A stretch of DNA of 64,000 bases from Auriscalpium vulgare (taxonomy: Eukaryota > Basidiomycota > Agaricomycetes > Russulales > Auriscalpiaceae), in the NCBI GenBank assembly GCA_019915015.1, contig JAHBBC010000019.1, forward strand, positions 682,001 through 746,000, read 5' to 3'. The position numbers and the translations under genes are program-made. The notes under the pieces were generated by a model, which was not told where the DNA came from, ran no database searches, and saw nothing but the letters and a program-made list of their open reading frames with translations. This document shows positions 50,315-63,536 of this stretch, one piece after another (the stretch's first letter is position 1; each line of letters begins with the position of its first letter).

Positions 50315-52298
50315 ATGCCGCCGAAGCAGCGCGCAGCCGCGTTGAAGACGGCGCCTCGCAGTTCTAGAACACGGAAGACCGAGGAGCGGCCGGCGGCGCC
50401 CCGCACGCGCAACCAGCGGAACGGCAGCGCAAGGTGTGTCACAGGCGTCGGCGAGAACAATGAGGCATATTGACGGACGGCCAGGCCAAGGCCGGGGCAG
50501 GTCAGAGGAACAGCAAGGCCGTCGCTGCTTCGTCGAGCGACAGTGCGCCTGAGGATGACGACGACGCGTTTGTTCTGAAGAGCGACGGAGACGACGCGGA
50601 AGAAGAGGAGCAGGAGCTTGACAGCGACGCGCTCGACGACGATGACGAGGCTGCCAAGACTCCGCGCAAACGCTCGCAGGGCCGCAGCCCCCAGAAAGGT
50701 ACTCCGGCACGCAAGCGGAGGCGCAAGGGAGACGAGGGAGAAGAGGACGGGGACTTCAGCGCGGTCGACCTTAAAGAGGGCCAGGAAGTCGTAGGACGCG
50801 TGGTTCAGGCGCCGAAGTCGGGACGCGGTGCGTGTTTTCTTCGACGTCTCGGCTTGCCTCCTGACGCGACGTCGACGCGACCCTGTGGTGGCCAGTCCCG
50901 CCTGGACAGATCTCGCAGAACACCTTCGACTTCCTCGCGGAGCTTAGGAAGCCTGAGTGCAACGACCGAGAATGGTCGGTTCACGGCGATCCTCGTCATC
51001 TCCTGTGTCCTTATGTCCTTTGCTTCACAGGTTCAAGCTTCATGGTGGGTTGACCGTGCTTCTCTGGGCGGCCGCCCGCACCTGACACGCAAATAATCGA
51101 CACCTGGGATTGCAGAACCCGTCTTCCGGCTCGCCGAGACCGAGTGGAAGGACTTCGTTGACAAGTTCACCGATGCGATCACCGCGGTAGACCCGCAGGT
51201 CCCCCCGTTGCCTTCGAAGGACGTGATCTACCGCATATACCGCGATGTACGTTCACCTCCGCGCATACATCCCAGCCAGAACATCCGTCTTGCAGCCTCA
51301 TGACTAACACGGCCGTCTATAGGTACGATTCAGTCACGACAAGACGCCGTACAAGCCGAACATGTCAGCAACCTTCTCGCGCAGCGGGCGAAAGGGCATC
51401 TTCGCTGGCTGTATGCGCCCTCAGGTCACGCTGGCGCGCATCCTTACTGACGCCGAGCCGCAGATCATCTGTAGGCATCCATTCCCATCTCCAGTTGTCC
51501 AAGTGCGTATATATATAATTATTCCCATGACATGTTTTAGGTCGAGTGCGTGTCGTTCTTCCATGAATGTTTAATCACTGAATTTCATTTTCTTTATGTA
51601 GTCCAACCTGGCGGCCAAAGCCTCGTTGCGGCGGGATCTTGGTGCCCTGGCAAGAATGAGCTTGCCACCATCCGGTATATTGACGTTTCCCTTTCATTGC
51701 CCTTATATTTATGTCTAACAGCGGCTACCTCTAGCTCGCATATCCAGCACGACTCCACACGTCTGCGTAGAATTATATCTGCGCCCAGGTTCATCAAATA
51801 CTTTGGCGAACCGAAGAAGGGCAAGCGCCAGAACATCTTCGGTAGGGACGATGAGCTGAAGGTCGCGCCCAAGGGGATCGACAAGGACCACAAGTGCGCT
51901 TTACCAAAGCATGCGCTGAGTGCTCGTTGATAATCTATGACCACGCAGGGATATCGATCTTCTCAAGTGTCGCTCCTTCGTTGTAGCGCACCAGTGAGTT
52001 TCCGTCTGAGTAGCGTTTCGGCGCTCTTGACCGTCATACTGACCGGCGCCTTGAAGGTTCCGGGACGACGAAGTCCTACAACTGGACTTCATCGATACGG
52101 TCTGTGACGTTGTCAGGGCCATGCGGCCATTGGTTCACTGGTGAGCACCCGCGAGCGTGTTGGTATAAACGAGGTGTATGCTGACAGAGCATACATAGCC
52201 TGAATGACTATATGACTGTCGGTGTGGGCGAGGATGAGCCCGGTTCGGACGAGGAGGGGCCGGAAGGTGACGAAGAAGACGGCGACGAAGAAAACTAG
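50315..52298 (+). CDS. DUF2461 family protein with charged N- and C-termini
   Basis: ATG 50,315 (MPPKQRAAALK). The first 150 residues are basic then acidic and look disordered and nuclear (TPRKRSQ, RKRRRKGDE). The folded part follows: NTFDFLAELRKPECNDREWF, FVDKFTDAI, YRIYRDVRFSHDKTPYKP and SWCPGKNELATIR, then FIKYFGEPKKGKRQ. This matches the DUF2461 family, of unknown function in fungi and bacteria. The C-terminus is acidic (DEEGPEGDEEDGDEEN). About nine exons with 50-100 nt introns. The borders of the first intron (about 50,434-50,464) and of the one at 51,430-51,600 are uncertain; in the latter the expected G-Y-Y after GIFAG is not clean. Confidence 0.82.
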
Positions 52299-52559
52299 TC
52301 GACTGGCGTTGTGACGCTGGGCTATCTATTCGTCTCGACTCGGCCTCGGCGAATTACTCACTAGAGTTGAAGGTGAATTGTTTTCTAGGTTCATTCGTCT
52401 TCCAGCCTGTCATTTCTTGCGCTCTGTAGAGACTGCAGCCTTCTTGCTTCTGTATCCTTTCTTACTTCTGACGCAAACATAATTATCACTAAATCATACA
52501 CACTCCATCGCACGAGGCGGTAAACGAATGGCGGGCTCTTTGGAGCTGACAGTCTCACT
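52299..52559. other. Convergent intergenic region
   Basis: 261 bp between the DUF2461 stop and the P450 stop. No gene is seen. Confidence 0.5.
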
Positions 52560-54977
52560 CTACTGCGCCGACGCCACTGGGCGAAGGAGCACCGGCAGCG
52601 CGGAGCTTACTTCCGGATTGCTGCCTAGAGCAGGCCGACTGACGAGCCGTGTCCGCCTGATTATATCGGCCGGCGCGATCGCCAGGTCGACTTCGAACGC
52701 GCGCACGATGGTGAATATGAGCGCCTTCATCCTGGCAGTGGCCGCAGCAACGAGGCGTCAATCTTCAATGCAGTGGAAGGAGAATGGAGGCCACGCACTC
52801 TACGACGGCAAACCGGTACCCGATGCACGCGTGCCCGCCGGCGAGGAACGTGAGCGTGTTTCCCCAGACGTTCGGTATGGTGCGTGCGCTGTCGGGGATG
52901 CTCGCCCACCTCTCGGGTCTATTTATTTCGGTCCGCCGTCAGCACATCCCGCCCGAGTCACAAGGCGCTGTGGAAACGCACCGGAACTCCGCAGCGTCCT
53001 CTCCCCATAGCTCCTCTGACCTATTCATGTGTTGAATTGGTACAAAGATCGCGTTGCCCTTCGGGACACTGCAGCCACCTTGTCAGCCAGCTGCTATCGC
53101 GGACGCGGACGCGGGGCAAGCGCACATAATTTCGTGCCGAACGACCCCGCCCTTGTCCACGAACGGCTTGCTTAGCGGAATCACGTCATCTTGCATCGCG
53201 ACACGCTCTGTGGCGAAGACGGGCGCGTACAGCCGGAGCGCCTCGCGGACGACGCCGTCGAGGTACGGGAGCGCGTTGAGCTCGTCCATGGTCGGGATTT
53301 CGGTCGGTACCGCGCTGAGCTCTGCGCGAAGAGTCGCCTGGGTGGCGGGCTGCATCGCGAGCGCGAAGAGCGTCCAGGCGACGCCCGTGCTGCGAGCGCG
53401 TCAGACTTCCTGCTGTCTCGAGTCGGATGGAACCTACCTGGAGGTCTCGTGTCCCGCCACCAAAAACGTGGGGACCTCTGCATCAAATGTCAATACCATG
53501 TCTAGATTGAACCGACACATTGAACTTGATGTGAAAGGTGCGCACGGGAGATAATATCATCGTCGCTCATGCGACTGCTGTCTGCCTGGTCAGCGGCCAT
53601 GTTCGACTTGATGAGCAAACTGAGCAAATCGTGTCCCTGGATGTCCTTTCTCTCCACCGCGCCATCCTTCCTGACGTTGCTTGCGCCCGCAAGCACGGCC
53701 GCCTTCTTCTCGGCAATCATCTGCATGCCGATGCGTCGGATCGTCCGCAGACTCCTCGCTGCCTCGCGCGAGCGCGGGGTCGGCTGCACCCCGATGCAAT
53801 GAGCCCGTAGTCTGACGCGGAGGTCGTTCTAGGTGCGGACGTACGATGATTCTGGCCGGCGGGAACACAATCTGGAGCATGAAGACCGGGCCCAAATCCT
53901 GAACACAAACATCTTCCTCACGGCTTCGCTGAGTTCATCTGGGTTATCATCCGACGAGTGCAAAGCATTGAAATCATAGTTGAAGCCTGAGCCATTAATC
54001 GGGTTAGGTGTGGCATGAAAACGAGAAGCTAGTCGCCGTACCGGCAAGGCCAATGATGTCGAGTGTCACCCTGTTTAGCCATTTTGAGGCGTCAATCTTG
54101 AGTCTCCCGTCCTTCCTGGTCGTCTGTGCTGCTTTCACGCGCCAGATATCTCGCATCTGCACATGTAAGTATGGTGAGGCACATCATGCGGGCGAGGCTA
54201 ACCTCAATGGCCTTTTCGATGAAGGTCTCAGTAAACTTGCGGACTTGTATTGGGCCAAAAGCAGGGTTCTAAGATCACGTTGAGTATTCAGACGGGTCGC
54301 TGTTACATCGCGGTTTCCTGGATCCTCACCATGATGCGGCGCTGATAACGCCCAAGGGATTCGTTCAACTCGAGGAAGGGGGCACAATGCTCGCGTGCTC
54401 CTTACCTGCTGCTTATGCTTGGCACCTAGAAAATTGTGTTCAGACTGGGAGGAGTGTCGGACAATTGGTTAGAACTACCCTCGACGAAAAGCAGACCTGG
54501 ACGAGCGTTGTCAGACGAAAGCATCAGTACTTAGCTTGTGTGAAACTTACCTGTGCCTAGAAGCTCTCCTATCATGAACCTGAGCTTGGGTGTTTTCTGG
54601 TAGATAGAGGCTTGGGACAACACATGGCTCAGTGCTTTCGGGTCGCTAGTTATAATCTTGTCGATCTGTGGTCGCACAGCAGGCATGAGCTGAAGATACG
54701 GAAAAAGACAATGATAGGTACTCACTCCATAGGGCGAAGGTACCTTCATGACATGACCATGTTGCTGCAGCCATTGCTCTTGAAGAAGCAACGATTCATG
54801 CTCGGCGGACTCATCATACGCCCCTTTGAGCCAACTGAGACGCCGCGGTCCGGGTATGTCGCGCCACGGAGAGGTATACGAGCGCCGGACGGCCAAGGCA
54901 AGCTTGTACGAGACAAACAAGACCAGAAGGCCGGCCGGGTACACGAGACGGTTGACGAGATCTTGCACGGTCAACAT
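52560..54977 (-). CDS. Cytochrome P450 monooxygenase
   Basis: Membrane-bound haem monooxygenase; substrate unknown. ATG 54,977. An N-terminal hydrophobic anchor (AGLLVLFVSYKLALAV) is followed by a Pro-rich hinge (SPWRDIPGP). Then come IYQKTPKLRF, the I-helix VAGHETSS (intron within), the K-helix ExxR (VVREALRLY), the PERW motif (RPERW, across an intron) and the haem loop FLAGGHACIGYRF with its Cys ligand. It ends VLLRPVASAQ at TAG 52,560. About ten or more exons. One candidate intron after VPSPYG is only 36 nt and in frame, so those 12 codons may be coding. No lesion is seen. The haem loop style is that of basidiomycete P450s of the CYP5xxx kind. Confidence 0.9.
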
Positions 54978-55312
54978 GGGGAGGAAGTGGAGAGCTCATG
55001 ATATTCGCGAAATGCTGCTTATCAGGCCGGCTGGACTCACGGGTGCCATATCAAATATTGTTATGGCTCGATGCGAAGCCGAGCGGCCACGTCCTGCGGC
55101 GCGCTGTTTGAGGCTGTTTGTCAGTGAACGTGCCTAGTATCCGGGCAGCGTGACGGGCCGCCACGCCGCCACACCCGGGCCACCGGTGAGTGGAGAAATG
55201 TCGACGCATCTATAATCTCCAACTCGTCGTGCAATACTCCTCACTCTATCTAGTTCGAGGAGCTACCCTTCGTTCCCGCCTCCTCGACGTCTTCTCGTAG
55301 GATTCACTCGTA

Positions 55313-55886
55313 CTACTGACGGAGCCCCACCTTGGACACTGGCACGACCTCATTCTCGCTCAACTCGCCCTCCTCCTCCAGCGCCTTGACCGAAAACACG
55401 TCCTCATCAACAACCTCGAACATCTGCCCATTGGTCAGCTGCGCGCCCTCGCGCCGCCGCCCGCCGCGCTTCTTCGCCGGGCGCACGATCTCCCCGAGCG
55501 CGACCTCCAGCACGCGCGGCTGCGCCGCGTCCGCCTCGTCCAAGTCCTCCTCCTCCTCGGCCGCGTCGTAGAACGCGCGGTCGTCGTCCGTGTACACGTT
55601 TTGCGCGCCGAAGGTCCCGCCCTGCCACCGCCCGCCGCTCGCGTGGTGCTGGACATGCCGGTTCGCCTTCCACAGCAGGCGGTCGCGCGCGGCGTCCTTG
55701 GCCTCCTCGAGGCGCTGGCGGGCGCGTGAGTATGTGTGCGGAGGCGCGGGGCGGGCGACGTACCTGCCGGCCAGCGTCCCGCCTTTCGCGATTTGCGTCG
55801 CGCTTCTGCTTGTTCTCTTGCCTGCGGACGGCCATTTTATCGGCCTTGCTGCTGAATTGCGGGTTCGGGGTATCGGTGGAATTCAT
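55313..55886 (-). CDS. Small basic/acidic protein G2 (paralogue of G1)
   Basis: Exons 55,886-55,764 and 55,714-55,313 with a 49-nt intron give 174 residues, the same length as G1, with the intron at the equivalent place after the charged RRDAGRQ run. The C-terminal block RPAKKRGGRR-x-EGA, LTNGQ-x-FEV, DED-x-FSV is shared. The middle part is diverged (acidic EEEEDLDEADA here). The strong conservation of the C-terminal block against a diverged middle suggests selection on the block. Function unknown. Confidence 0.75.
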
Positions 55887-57884
55887 GATGAATGTGGGGT
55901 GTGTTATGTGACTTGGCTTTAGGTGCCGGTGGCCTGTAGAGGACTCTGAGGGTAGTCTGTATGACAGCGCGTCTTTTATCTGTTGCAATTCGCTTATAGT
56001 CACTAGAGAAACTGACTAGGCTTCTCATGTTTCAGGTTGACTCGTATGTGCGGGCCCGGTCACTGACTCGGTTGTTCTCAACGCATGCGGTCCACTAAGA
56101 CATGCTGGGGTACAACTGCAACTGCATTTACGTCGATGGTCCCTTGTTATAGGATGGCAAGGGCTTATGAGCTCCGAGTTCGTTCTTTGCGGCGATGGAG
56201 CTTCTACGTCTCGAGCCTTGTCTTCTCCATCATATGGCCGTCGCTATCGATGGTATTGGTAATACTGCAGACGAGGGACAAACTCAATTGCAGAAAGTAC
56301 CTGCAGGCTGTGAACCGTGTTGTTCGGATCAAAAGTGGGCAGATGCGTCGGCGGGCCTGCATAGGATCGGAAGTATGCTTGGAAACGGTGTGGAAAGGCA
56401 AAAAAGCATATTGTACATTTGTGTATGCCTCGTTATTCCGTTCGGACCGTTCAAGCAGATGTGACAAACTGATGCATTCATACCACGAGCACACGAGCAC
56501 GCACTACGGCATAAAGGGTAAGTCGGTAAGGTGTGCAATCGAAGTGACCGTGGGGAGGTAAAAGCCTTCGTCGAATGCACAACATGAGGGACCTGGGGTA
56601 ATTGATTTTTGGCGAGGGCCAACTTCACTAGGAAAACCTGCACCGCACGGTCAGGGCGATTCACGAATAACGCTTCACGACTAAGCACGCCGGGTGTGCA
56701 TTGGCACCTATCGTCTCTCCAAGTGGACCCTCATTCAAGGACATGGCCGATCGCTGCAGGAGAGTGTCTCCTCCAGACGATTCGACATGCCATACTTACC
56801 CGAGCTGCACAGTGCAGAACGGGTCTCCCCCCCTGCGAACGTGTAACAGGGGGGCAGGCACGCAGCGAGCCTCTGGAAGCTTGGGCCAGAGGTTCGCTGC
56901 GCGGGTGGATAGGTTGCAATATGCGCTGCGCGGGCTCTAGAGCGACAGGGGCCACTTCGGGGGAGAGCCACGGCGCGGACTGGGGTATTTCATTTGAAGT
57001 AGCATGCGCACACCTGCTCTGATTGCACTGCGTCAGTTGCACCTAAGAGGACGTTGGGAGAGATAACGGACCTCCGCTAAGCGTGTGTGCTCGACACGCA
57101 GACCTTTTGCAAGAACCGAACAAAATGTGAGATTCCAGGTCTTTCAATGGCGTGAATGCTATAGCTTACCTGCCTCGCATTCGACGCCTCACGGCGTCGA
57201 GTGGACGGCCAGGAGTCAGTCTCCTACTAAGGTGGGTCTTGCTAGTGGGACGATGATGCCAAAGCTTGTCAGATTGCGCCCGATGCTTATATGAGGCCCC
57301 GGCTGTATCCGAGGCGGCGCCCAGAATTTTGGCGACTTACCAGACCTCTTGCTTGGCAGCTAGGAACTCAATACCCTTCGTGGACCGTCGCGACGAGAAT
57401 CCATCGTACTATCCCAGTCAACAAAACCTAAATTCGTGTAGTACGGATGTATGGAACAGACATGCATGAGGTGGTGAGCGCGGCGTGATAATGCAAGGGG
57501 GTGGGATGAGGGATGCAAAAGGCTGATTAGATGGCCAGAGGAAAAAGTCAGTATGTACGGAAACGGGGATAGAACCACCAACTACACATGCGGGGCACGG
57601 TGGCAAATCCAGAACGCCGTGATCATGAGCGATCACGTTGACAGAAGCCGCGGCGCTGGACGACTTGTACACGTAGATATAACAGAATAGTTCGTGGCGA
57701 GGTCGCACCTCGCCGCCTGGTAGCGCTGCGCGCGACAATCCAGAGGAAAATGGCCGACAGAGGACGTGATGCGCGCACAGGGCGGCGAAGTGAACGACGA
57801 TGGGAAGGCGGCGGTCGTGGCGGCGGGCGGTTCCGAGGGAAGACAGTCTGCGAAGCGAGGCACGCAGTCAAATGCCTTATGGCA
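55887..57884. other. Stretch without recognisable gene
   Basis: About 2 kb upstream of G2 and downstream of Med19. Short open frames occur on both strands, with no protein-like composition or splice-consistent model. Nothing further could be assigned. Confidence 0.45.
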
Positions 57885-59344
57885 TCATACGCCCTGTGGT
57901 GTGGGCTGCTGCAGCGGATGCACGTCCCGCGCCTGCCCCTGGACGTCCTGCATGCGGGGAAGCAACGTTGTCAGCACCGTCGAACGAACGCCGTCGAAAG
58001 CGCGCCGGCCAGGCGAGGTGCGAAAAACGTCGAGCAGCATCATGATGACAGCTGCGAATTCGAGCACACACCCGCCCTGAAGCCCATGGGCGGCAGGAAG
58101 ACAAAAAAAGGGTGCTCACCACGCGTTGTTTCTTCACTGGCCGTGGCCGCACGCCCGCAACGCCCGCCTTGATCGCCGTCCCCGCTCCCGACGGCCCCGA
58201 TATCGACCCCCTCCCTGGCGCACCGTTCTGCACCGGGGCTGTGCTAAGGCCGTTCGTATGTGCATCGTCTTCGGCGAGTTCGCGCTTCACGCCGCGTGCG
58301 GGTGCAGGCGAGGCGCGTGGGGTGCTGCTGCCTGCGCGCTGCGCTGGAGCGCCAGCACCGTTCGTCGGCGCGTGGAATGGATGGGGATTCGGCGTGGGGT
58401 TGGATGGCGCGAGCGGCTGTGCGGTGGCGGTGGTGGGTGTAGGGAGGGAGGGAGGGACCGAGAGGCCCTGCGCTTTGGCGAGCCGCTTGAGCTCTTTCTG
58501 CTCGGGCGATCCATCAATCGTGAAGCAGGGAACGGGTGAGCAGATAAGTTGATCGCGACGGGAGGGTAGAACGCACCCGTTTTTTCCGGTCTTCCCGCGC
58601 TTGTGAAGACTCGAGCACGAGGGCGTGGATGCTCCACTGCAGGCCGCTGCGTCAAGGCAGCAAGAGCAAGCGCAAACAATATACGTACCCCCTTGAGCCC
58701 CTCTAACGAAACCGAGAATGCGTCGCGCTGTGTGCGCAAGTCGAACGGGGTGATATCGATGTGCTGTTTTGGCGGCACCTGGACGATGTTTGTAAGGAAG
58801 TCGTCCTTCTTGGTCGAATGTCGACCTGCGAGAGGATTGAGCATGCTAAGCGGGGAGTCTGCGGGGGCGCGGGGCACTCACCAGGCATGCCCTTAATGAG
58901 ATGCCTGTACGTGTTCTTATTCTTCTTTCCATCCTTGCCGTCGTCATCGTTGTCTGCCTGAGCGGCGGGGGTCGCGGCGGATGCCACACCTGGTGTGCCG
59001 GGGTCGCGCTCCTTGCCCTTACCCTTGTCGAAGGAGGCTGTGACGGGGGTCGGGATCGGGCCCGGGGATGGCGGGTGGTTGGAGGACTCGTCTGGCCCTA
59101 TCAAAGGGCGCACGAACTTGTCGTAGGCGGGGAGAAGGTGGAAACGCGAGATGAGGTCGTGGGTGCTGTCGAGGAGGGGGGGCGGACGCTGCGGAACTGG
59201 ATGACAGGATGAGACAGAGTTGAGTAATTGAACAGATGCACTCACGAGGGGGAGGAGGAAGAGGGGCGGGATGTCGGGGAGTGTCGAGGGCCCTGCTGCT
59301 GCGTTTGTGTGCGACGACGAGGAAGGGTCGAGGTCAATGTCCAT
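57885..59344 (-). CDS. MED19: Mediator complex subunit 19 (Rox3-like)
   Basis: Head-module subunit of the RNA polymerase II Mediator. The start is taken at ATG 59,344 (MDIDLDPSSSS); the six Asp codons just upstream lack an ATG in frame. Exons 59,344-59,246, 59,188-58,882, 58,825 onward and three more. Family marks: RFHLLPAYDKFVRPL, the YRHLIKGMPG segment, then NIVQVPPKQHIDITPFDLRTQRD and a basic helix (REDRKKRKELKRLAKAQ). The tail is Pro/Ala-rich with a KKQR nuclear-type signal, and the last exon ends QPTPQGV at 57,885. Introns of 48-60 nt except the last, about 160 nt. No lesion: the acceptor after CCGCAG keeps the frame. Confidence 0.85.
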
Positions 59345-59918
59345 GGCGTCGTCGTCGTCGTCGTCGAGGGCCAAGAGACATCAATCGACGCTGTGGCGTC
59401 ACGCGGCTTGTTTTCGACCGGCCGCACTCGCCGCAACAGGCTCCGGCGTCTCACTTGCTCTTTCTTTTGTTCGCGACGTTGACTTTCACTTCAACACACT
59501 GCAGGACAGTACTGGCGAGTGCACAGAGTCTACAAAAGTCGGTGTCGTGTGCGCCTTGCTGCCTGTTCAAGATCTTCCGCTATCGTTCACAAATCAATGC
59601 GTACGCGTCATGCGAGACGCCCCGGCAGCGGGATTCCGTTCGGTCCGCACGAGTTTTCCAACAGTTGAACAGAGTACTAAGCGGTCTATGTACTTGTCTG
59701 CCGTGCTTGCGTGTCTGAATGCGACAAACTCTGATATGTCTACGCTCGGGTCGAGAACAGCTATCGAGCTTGGTTTCTCAGTTAGTACCTCGACTCCGGA
59801 GTCCTAGTCATCATGCATCAGGGACGCCCACGCGTGCCGCAGTCCGATAGTACCATTTATACCCCGGCGTGCATGCAGCGTGTCCCCCACACGCCCACGC
59901 TCATTCCTCGTTTCCGCC
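59345..59918. promoter_or_regulatory. Divergent promoter region of MED19 and the MFS gene
   Basis: 574 bp between divergent starts. A run of seven CGT triplets (about 59,348-59,370) sits just upstream of the MED19 start. No gene is supported. Confidence 0.4.
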
Positions 59919-62654
59919 ATGGGCACCTATATAGACCCCATCGTCTCCTCAGACATCGCCACCCTCAGCCTCTCGCCGTCGCCTGCCCCGCGCTCGCGTG
60001 CCCGCCCAAACCGGTCGAAAGCCAGCCATCACGCCGCGATAACGTCTGCACGCGCACACGCGATATCTCCCACCGTGGCGGACGACACGATAATGGCTGT
60101 CCCGCGGGAGGCCGCTGAGACGGATCCGTTGTTGCCAGCGGGCAGCGGCGGGAGGGGGGACAAGAAGGCGTTCTATCGACCACGACCGCTATGGTGAGTT
60201 CTCCCGTTCGTTGTTCTTGAACCTTGCTTGCTCCGGCGCGGCCTCTCTCTGGCGGATGTACAGGGCGGCGGGCAACCACGCGGCCTGATGTCGGGCTGCC
60301 GTGAGTCCAGAGGCGAACCAGTCGACGTCGGGGACGGCGGCATGGACACGGGCCGTGTTGCGCTCTGCGCCGTCCATGGGGGTTGTGCGCACCTCGAGCG
60401 TTATACCTGGTCTCCTGCTGAGTAGCTTTCTGACCTTTTGTTGTCCTCCAGGATTGTGCCAATTGCGTTGCTCTCGTCACTAGCGGTCCGTCGGTGTTCC
60501 GCCTTCCCTCTGGCGTGTGATTGACACATGCTTAACAGCGCGGGATGACCCTCGCGCCTCGCGTTGAAGTTTACACACAGCTATCCTGTAATGCACTCCA
60601 TCAACACTACAACCATACATCCGGCGACAGCACGTTGTCACTCTCTCATTTCCTCATACCACCTTCCTCTCTTTCTTCCTCTGCTTTCCAACTATCTGCA
60701 CAAGCCCTCACATCGCCCTCTCCTCTCCCCATTCAATTTCCCAAGCTCGACGAGGGCGGCGACGACGATGACGACGGGAGTGACGACCCGCGCCGGCTAC
60801 CCTCGCCGACGTGCGTATCGGATCCTGCCGTGCAAGCCGGCGCAGCGCGTCTCCAGATGCTCATGATGACGCTCATGGGCGGATTGAGCGCGCTGACAAC
60901 CGGGTGTGGGGCCACTTCAGCGAGAAGCACGGGCGCACGAGGGTCCTTGCGCTCTCGACTCTCGGGCTGCTGCTCACGTACGTCTCCGCTCGCTGCTACC
61001 CGCGGTGCGCAAGCTGACCGCCCACAGCGACCTCACATTCATTCTCGTATCCACGCCGTCGTCACCCTTCTCGCACCACGGGCACAAGTTTCTCCTGGTT
61101 TCACCCGTCATCGAGGGCCTCCTCGGCGGCTGGTCCGCGCTGCAGGCTGCGACCTCCGCGTACGTCTCGGACTGTACGTCGGACGGCTCGCGGGCACACA
61201 TCTTCTCCCGCTTTGGCGGTGTATTCTACCTCGGCCTCGCGGCTGGCCCCGCCATTGGCGCCTTCTTCATCCGACATCCGCTCGTCTCTGTGCCCGCACC
61301 GGTGCACGCAGGCGTACAGGCACAGAGCGTCACGACTGTGTTCTACGCCGCGATCCTGTGCAGCGCGCTGAACTTCGTGCTGGCGGTGTTCGTGTGCCCG
61401 GAGTCCCTTGACAAGGTGAAGCGCCGCGCGGCTGAGAAGGCGGCGGCGGCCGAGCCCGCGGAGAATGCTAATGAGAGCGCGCAGCCGACGCCTGTCGCGA
61501 AGAAGCGGGGCGTGGTGAGCAGGCTCTTTGGCCCACTGGCCATCTTCGCGCCGAAGCGCCGCCTCGTTTTCGACGGGAGTGGGAACGGCCGCCTGCGGAC
61601 GGACTGGAGCCTGACCTGGTTTGCGTGCTCGGTGTTTGTGTACCTGCTCTCGCTGGTCAGTACTTTGCGGCTCTTCTTCATGCAAGGCTCGGAAATGAGC
61701 TCACGCGATTCCAATATAGGGCCTGTTCCAGATCAAATACTTGTATGCAGAGCACATGTTTGGGTGGAATGCGGAGCAGGTGCGCAGTACGCTACATTGG
61801 AACGACGTGTGCTGATGCGTCATCTAGTTGAGCTACTATATCTCTACTGTTGGCGGCACGCGCGCCTTGAACCTGCTATTTATCATGCCGTGTAAGCTCC
61901 AACACACCTCCACAACATAATTTGCTCATCTCATCTTGTCACAGTCATCATCGCGACTCTCAAACCAGCAGCCCCCGTGCCGTCTAACCCGTCCACGCCA
62001 AACTCTGGCAGCCTCGCGCACTCTATCAAATTTGACCTCATTGTCGCGCGCTGTTCTCTATTCCTGGACATCATCTCGCACACGCTCGTCGCATCGCCGC
62101 TTCCCGTCGGCACTGCCGGCTTCACCGGGCTCACGATGCTGAGCTCGCTCTCGAGCGCCGCCCTGCCCGCCCTCCACAGCCTTGCGATATGCCTCCTCCA
62201 GCGCACCGGGCAAGGCGACGCGGGGCTCGGCCCACTGTTCGGCGCGCTAAGCGTGCTGCAGGCACTCGGGCAGATGATCCTTGGGGTACGTATCCAGCTG
62301 CCCCCTGTAGACTGACACTGACGCCTGCCGCCCGGCTAGCCGCTCCTCTTCGGCCTCGTCTACTCGAGCACAGTCGCGCAGTTCCCCAAGGCGATCTTCG
62401 CCATCGCCGCGGCGCTCGTCGTCGTGTCGTTCTCCGTGCTACTCCTCATCAGCCCGCACCCGCCCAAGCCACGCGCCGCGCCTGCGCAAAGCGCCCGGGT
62501 GCTCGCGAAGGGCAAGGGGAAGGCGCCGCGCCGCCCAGCCGAGGTGCCAGAGCCGGAGCGCGGCCGCTCGCGCGTGGTCAAGCATGTCGGCGACGGGCAG
62601 CGTGTGCAGCAGCCGGAGGCCAGTGGTAGTGCGTCCGGTGCTGATCTGGTATAG
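59919..62654 (+). CDS. Major facilitator superfamily transporter
   Basis: Multi-pass membrane carrier, substrate unknown. ATG 59,919 (MGTYIDPIVSS). Exons 59,919-60,193, 60,452-60,485, 60,539-60,977, 61,028-61,655, 61,720-61,779, 61,828-61,891, 61,945-62,285 and 62,340-62,654 would give about 718 residues. Marks: PLWIVPIALLSSLARGMTLAPRVEVYTQL (first helix), the loop WGHFSEKHGRTRVLAL (MFS motif A type), GLAAGPAIGAFF, and paired helices at the end. A long soluble loop lies in the centre (KRRAAEKAAAAE). One base is missing at about 60,905-60,907, where GWWGHF is expected but TGT GGG is read; all joins are in phase once this is allowed. Confidence 0.88.
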
Positions 62655-63536
62655 AAGAAATGACTTTTGGCGCGGTGTATGAGTATATAGAGCGTCTCGG
62701 TGACACATAACACAACCCTTTTTATAGTTCAACATATGCCCTATCATCCTATTTGGCGCGAGGAACGCCACGCTAGACTGGCTGCAGCAGTAGAGTAGAT
62801 TTTAAGCGGCATTCTCCGTGCCTTGCATGTACATAACGATATCGATTTACTCTCCCTTGCATCTTTATACTACCTGCTTGCGTAATGAGGAGCCCTTCGT
62901 TTACAGTAAGCTCAATCTCTCTCCTCTCGTCAGTTGTGGTTAAAGAAAGTAGGCCGTCCACCGCTGTCACGTTCCGAGTCGAGATGCGTGACGGAGTGTG
63001 ACAGAGCGCGTTGGCGCCCGAAAACCCCGTCGCGCCGTCGCTTGGCACAGTTCGTCCACCATCTCTACCATGAACGTCGGCTACAGTCAAACAGACATAC
63101 GGACGCAACGGAGGACGCCTATCAAGACTACCGGCGAAGAGCATGCCCAGACGCCTCGGCTTTTGGTGCGTCACTTGCACCGACATCCGCCATTTGGACT
63201 GACCAAGGCGCACAGGACGAAGAAAGCGGGAGTTCTACAGCAACTTTATCAGGAGAACCCGCCCCGTCACAGCAGTTTATTCCCCCCAGCCCTCTAAGCA
63301 GTGCGCGTCGGGAGGCAACACCTGCCTCCATCCCAGCCAGCCCCATACAGCTTAGACTGGGGCTGTCGCCCGAGCACGAGCCTGATCAGCCAGACTTGGG
63401 GGACCTCCTCCGCGGCACGCAGCCTCCGCCGCCGTCCGTGAGTATCATATGCCCTTGCTGCTCAGAGTCGCCAAAGAATTGACATTCTTCGGCTGTAAAG
63501 CAACAAGGCACGCCCCATCGCAATGCGCAGAGCAAG
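62655..63536. other. Possible 5' exons of the BTB gene
   Basis: A Pro/Ser-rich frame ends at a good donor (CCGCCGTCC|GTGAGT, intron from 63,439), and an ATG at 63,070 (MNVGYSQTDIRTQ) starts a plausible first exon ending at 63,165. Both may belong to the gene that continues at 63,537, but the phase between them does not fit without a one-base change. Confidence 0.35.

Noticed and set aside
54700..54760. A 36-nt intron after VPSPYG in the P450 gene.
   Set aside because: It has GT-AG ends but is shorter than all other introns here and is a multiple of three without stops, so coding sequence is equally possible; not called as an intron.
59161..59246. A suspected one-base deletion in the C-run of MED19.
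   Set aside because: A downstream acceptor (CCGCAG) gives a normal intron and keeps the frame, so no lesion is needed.
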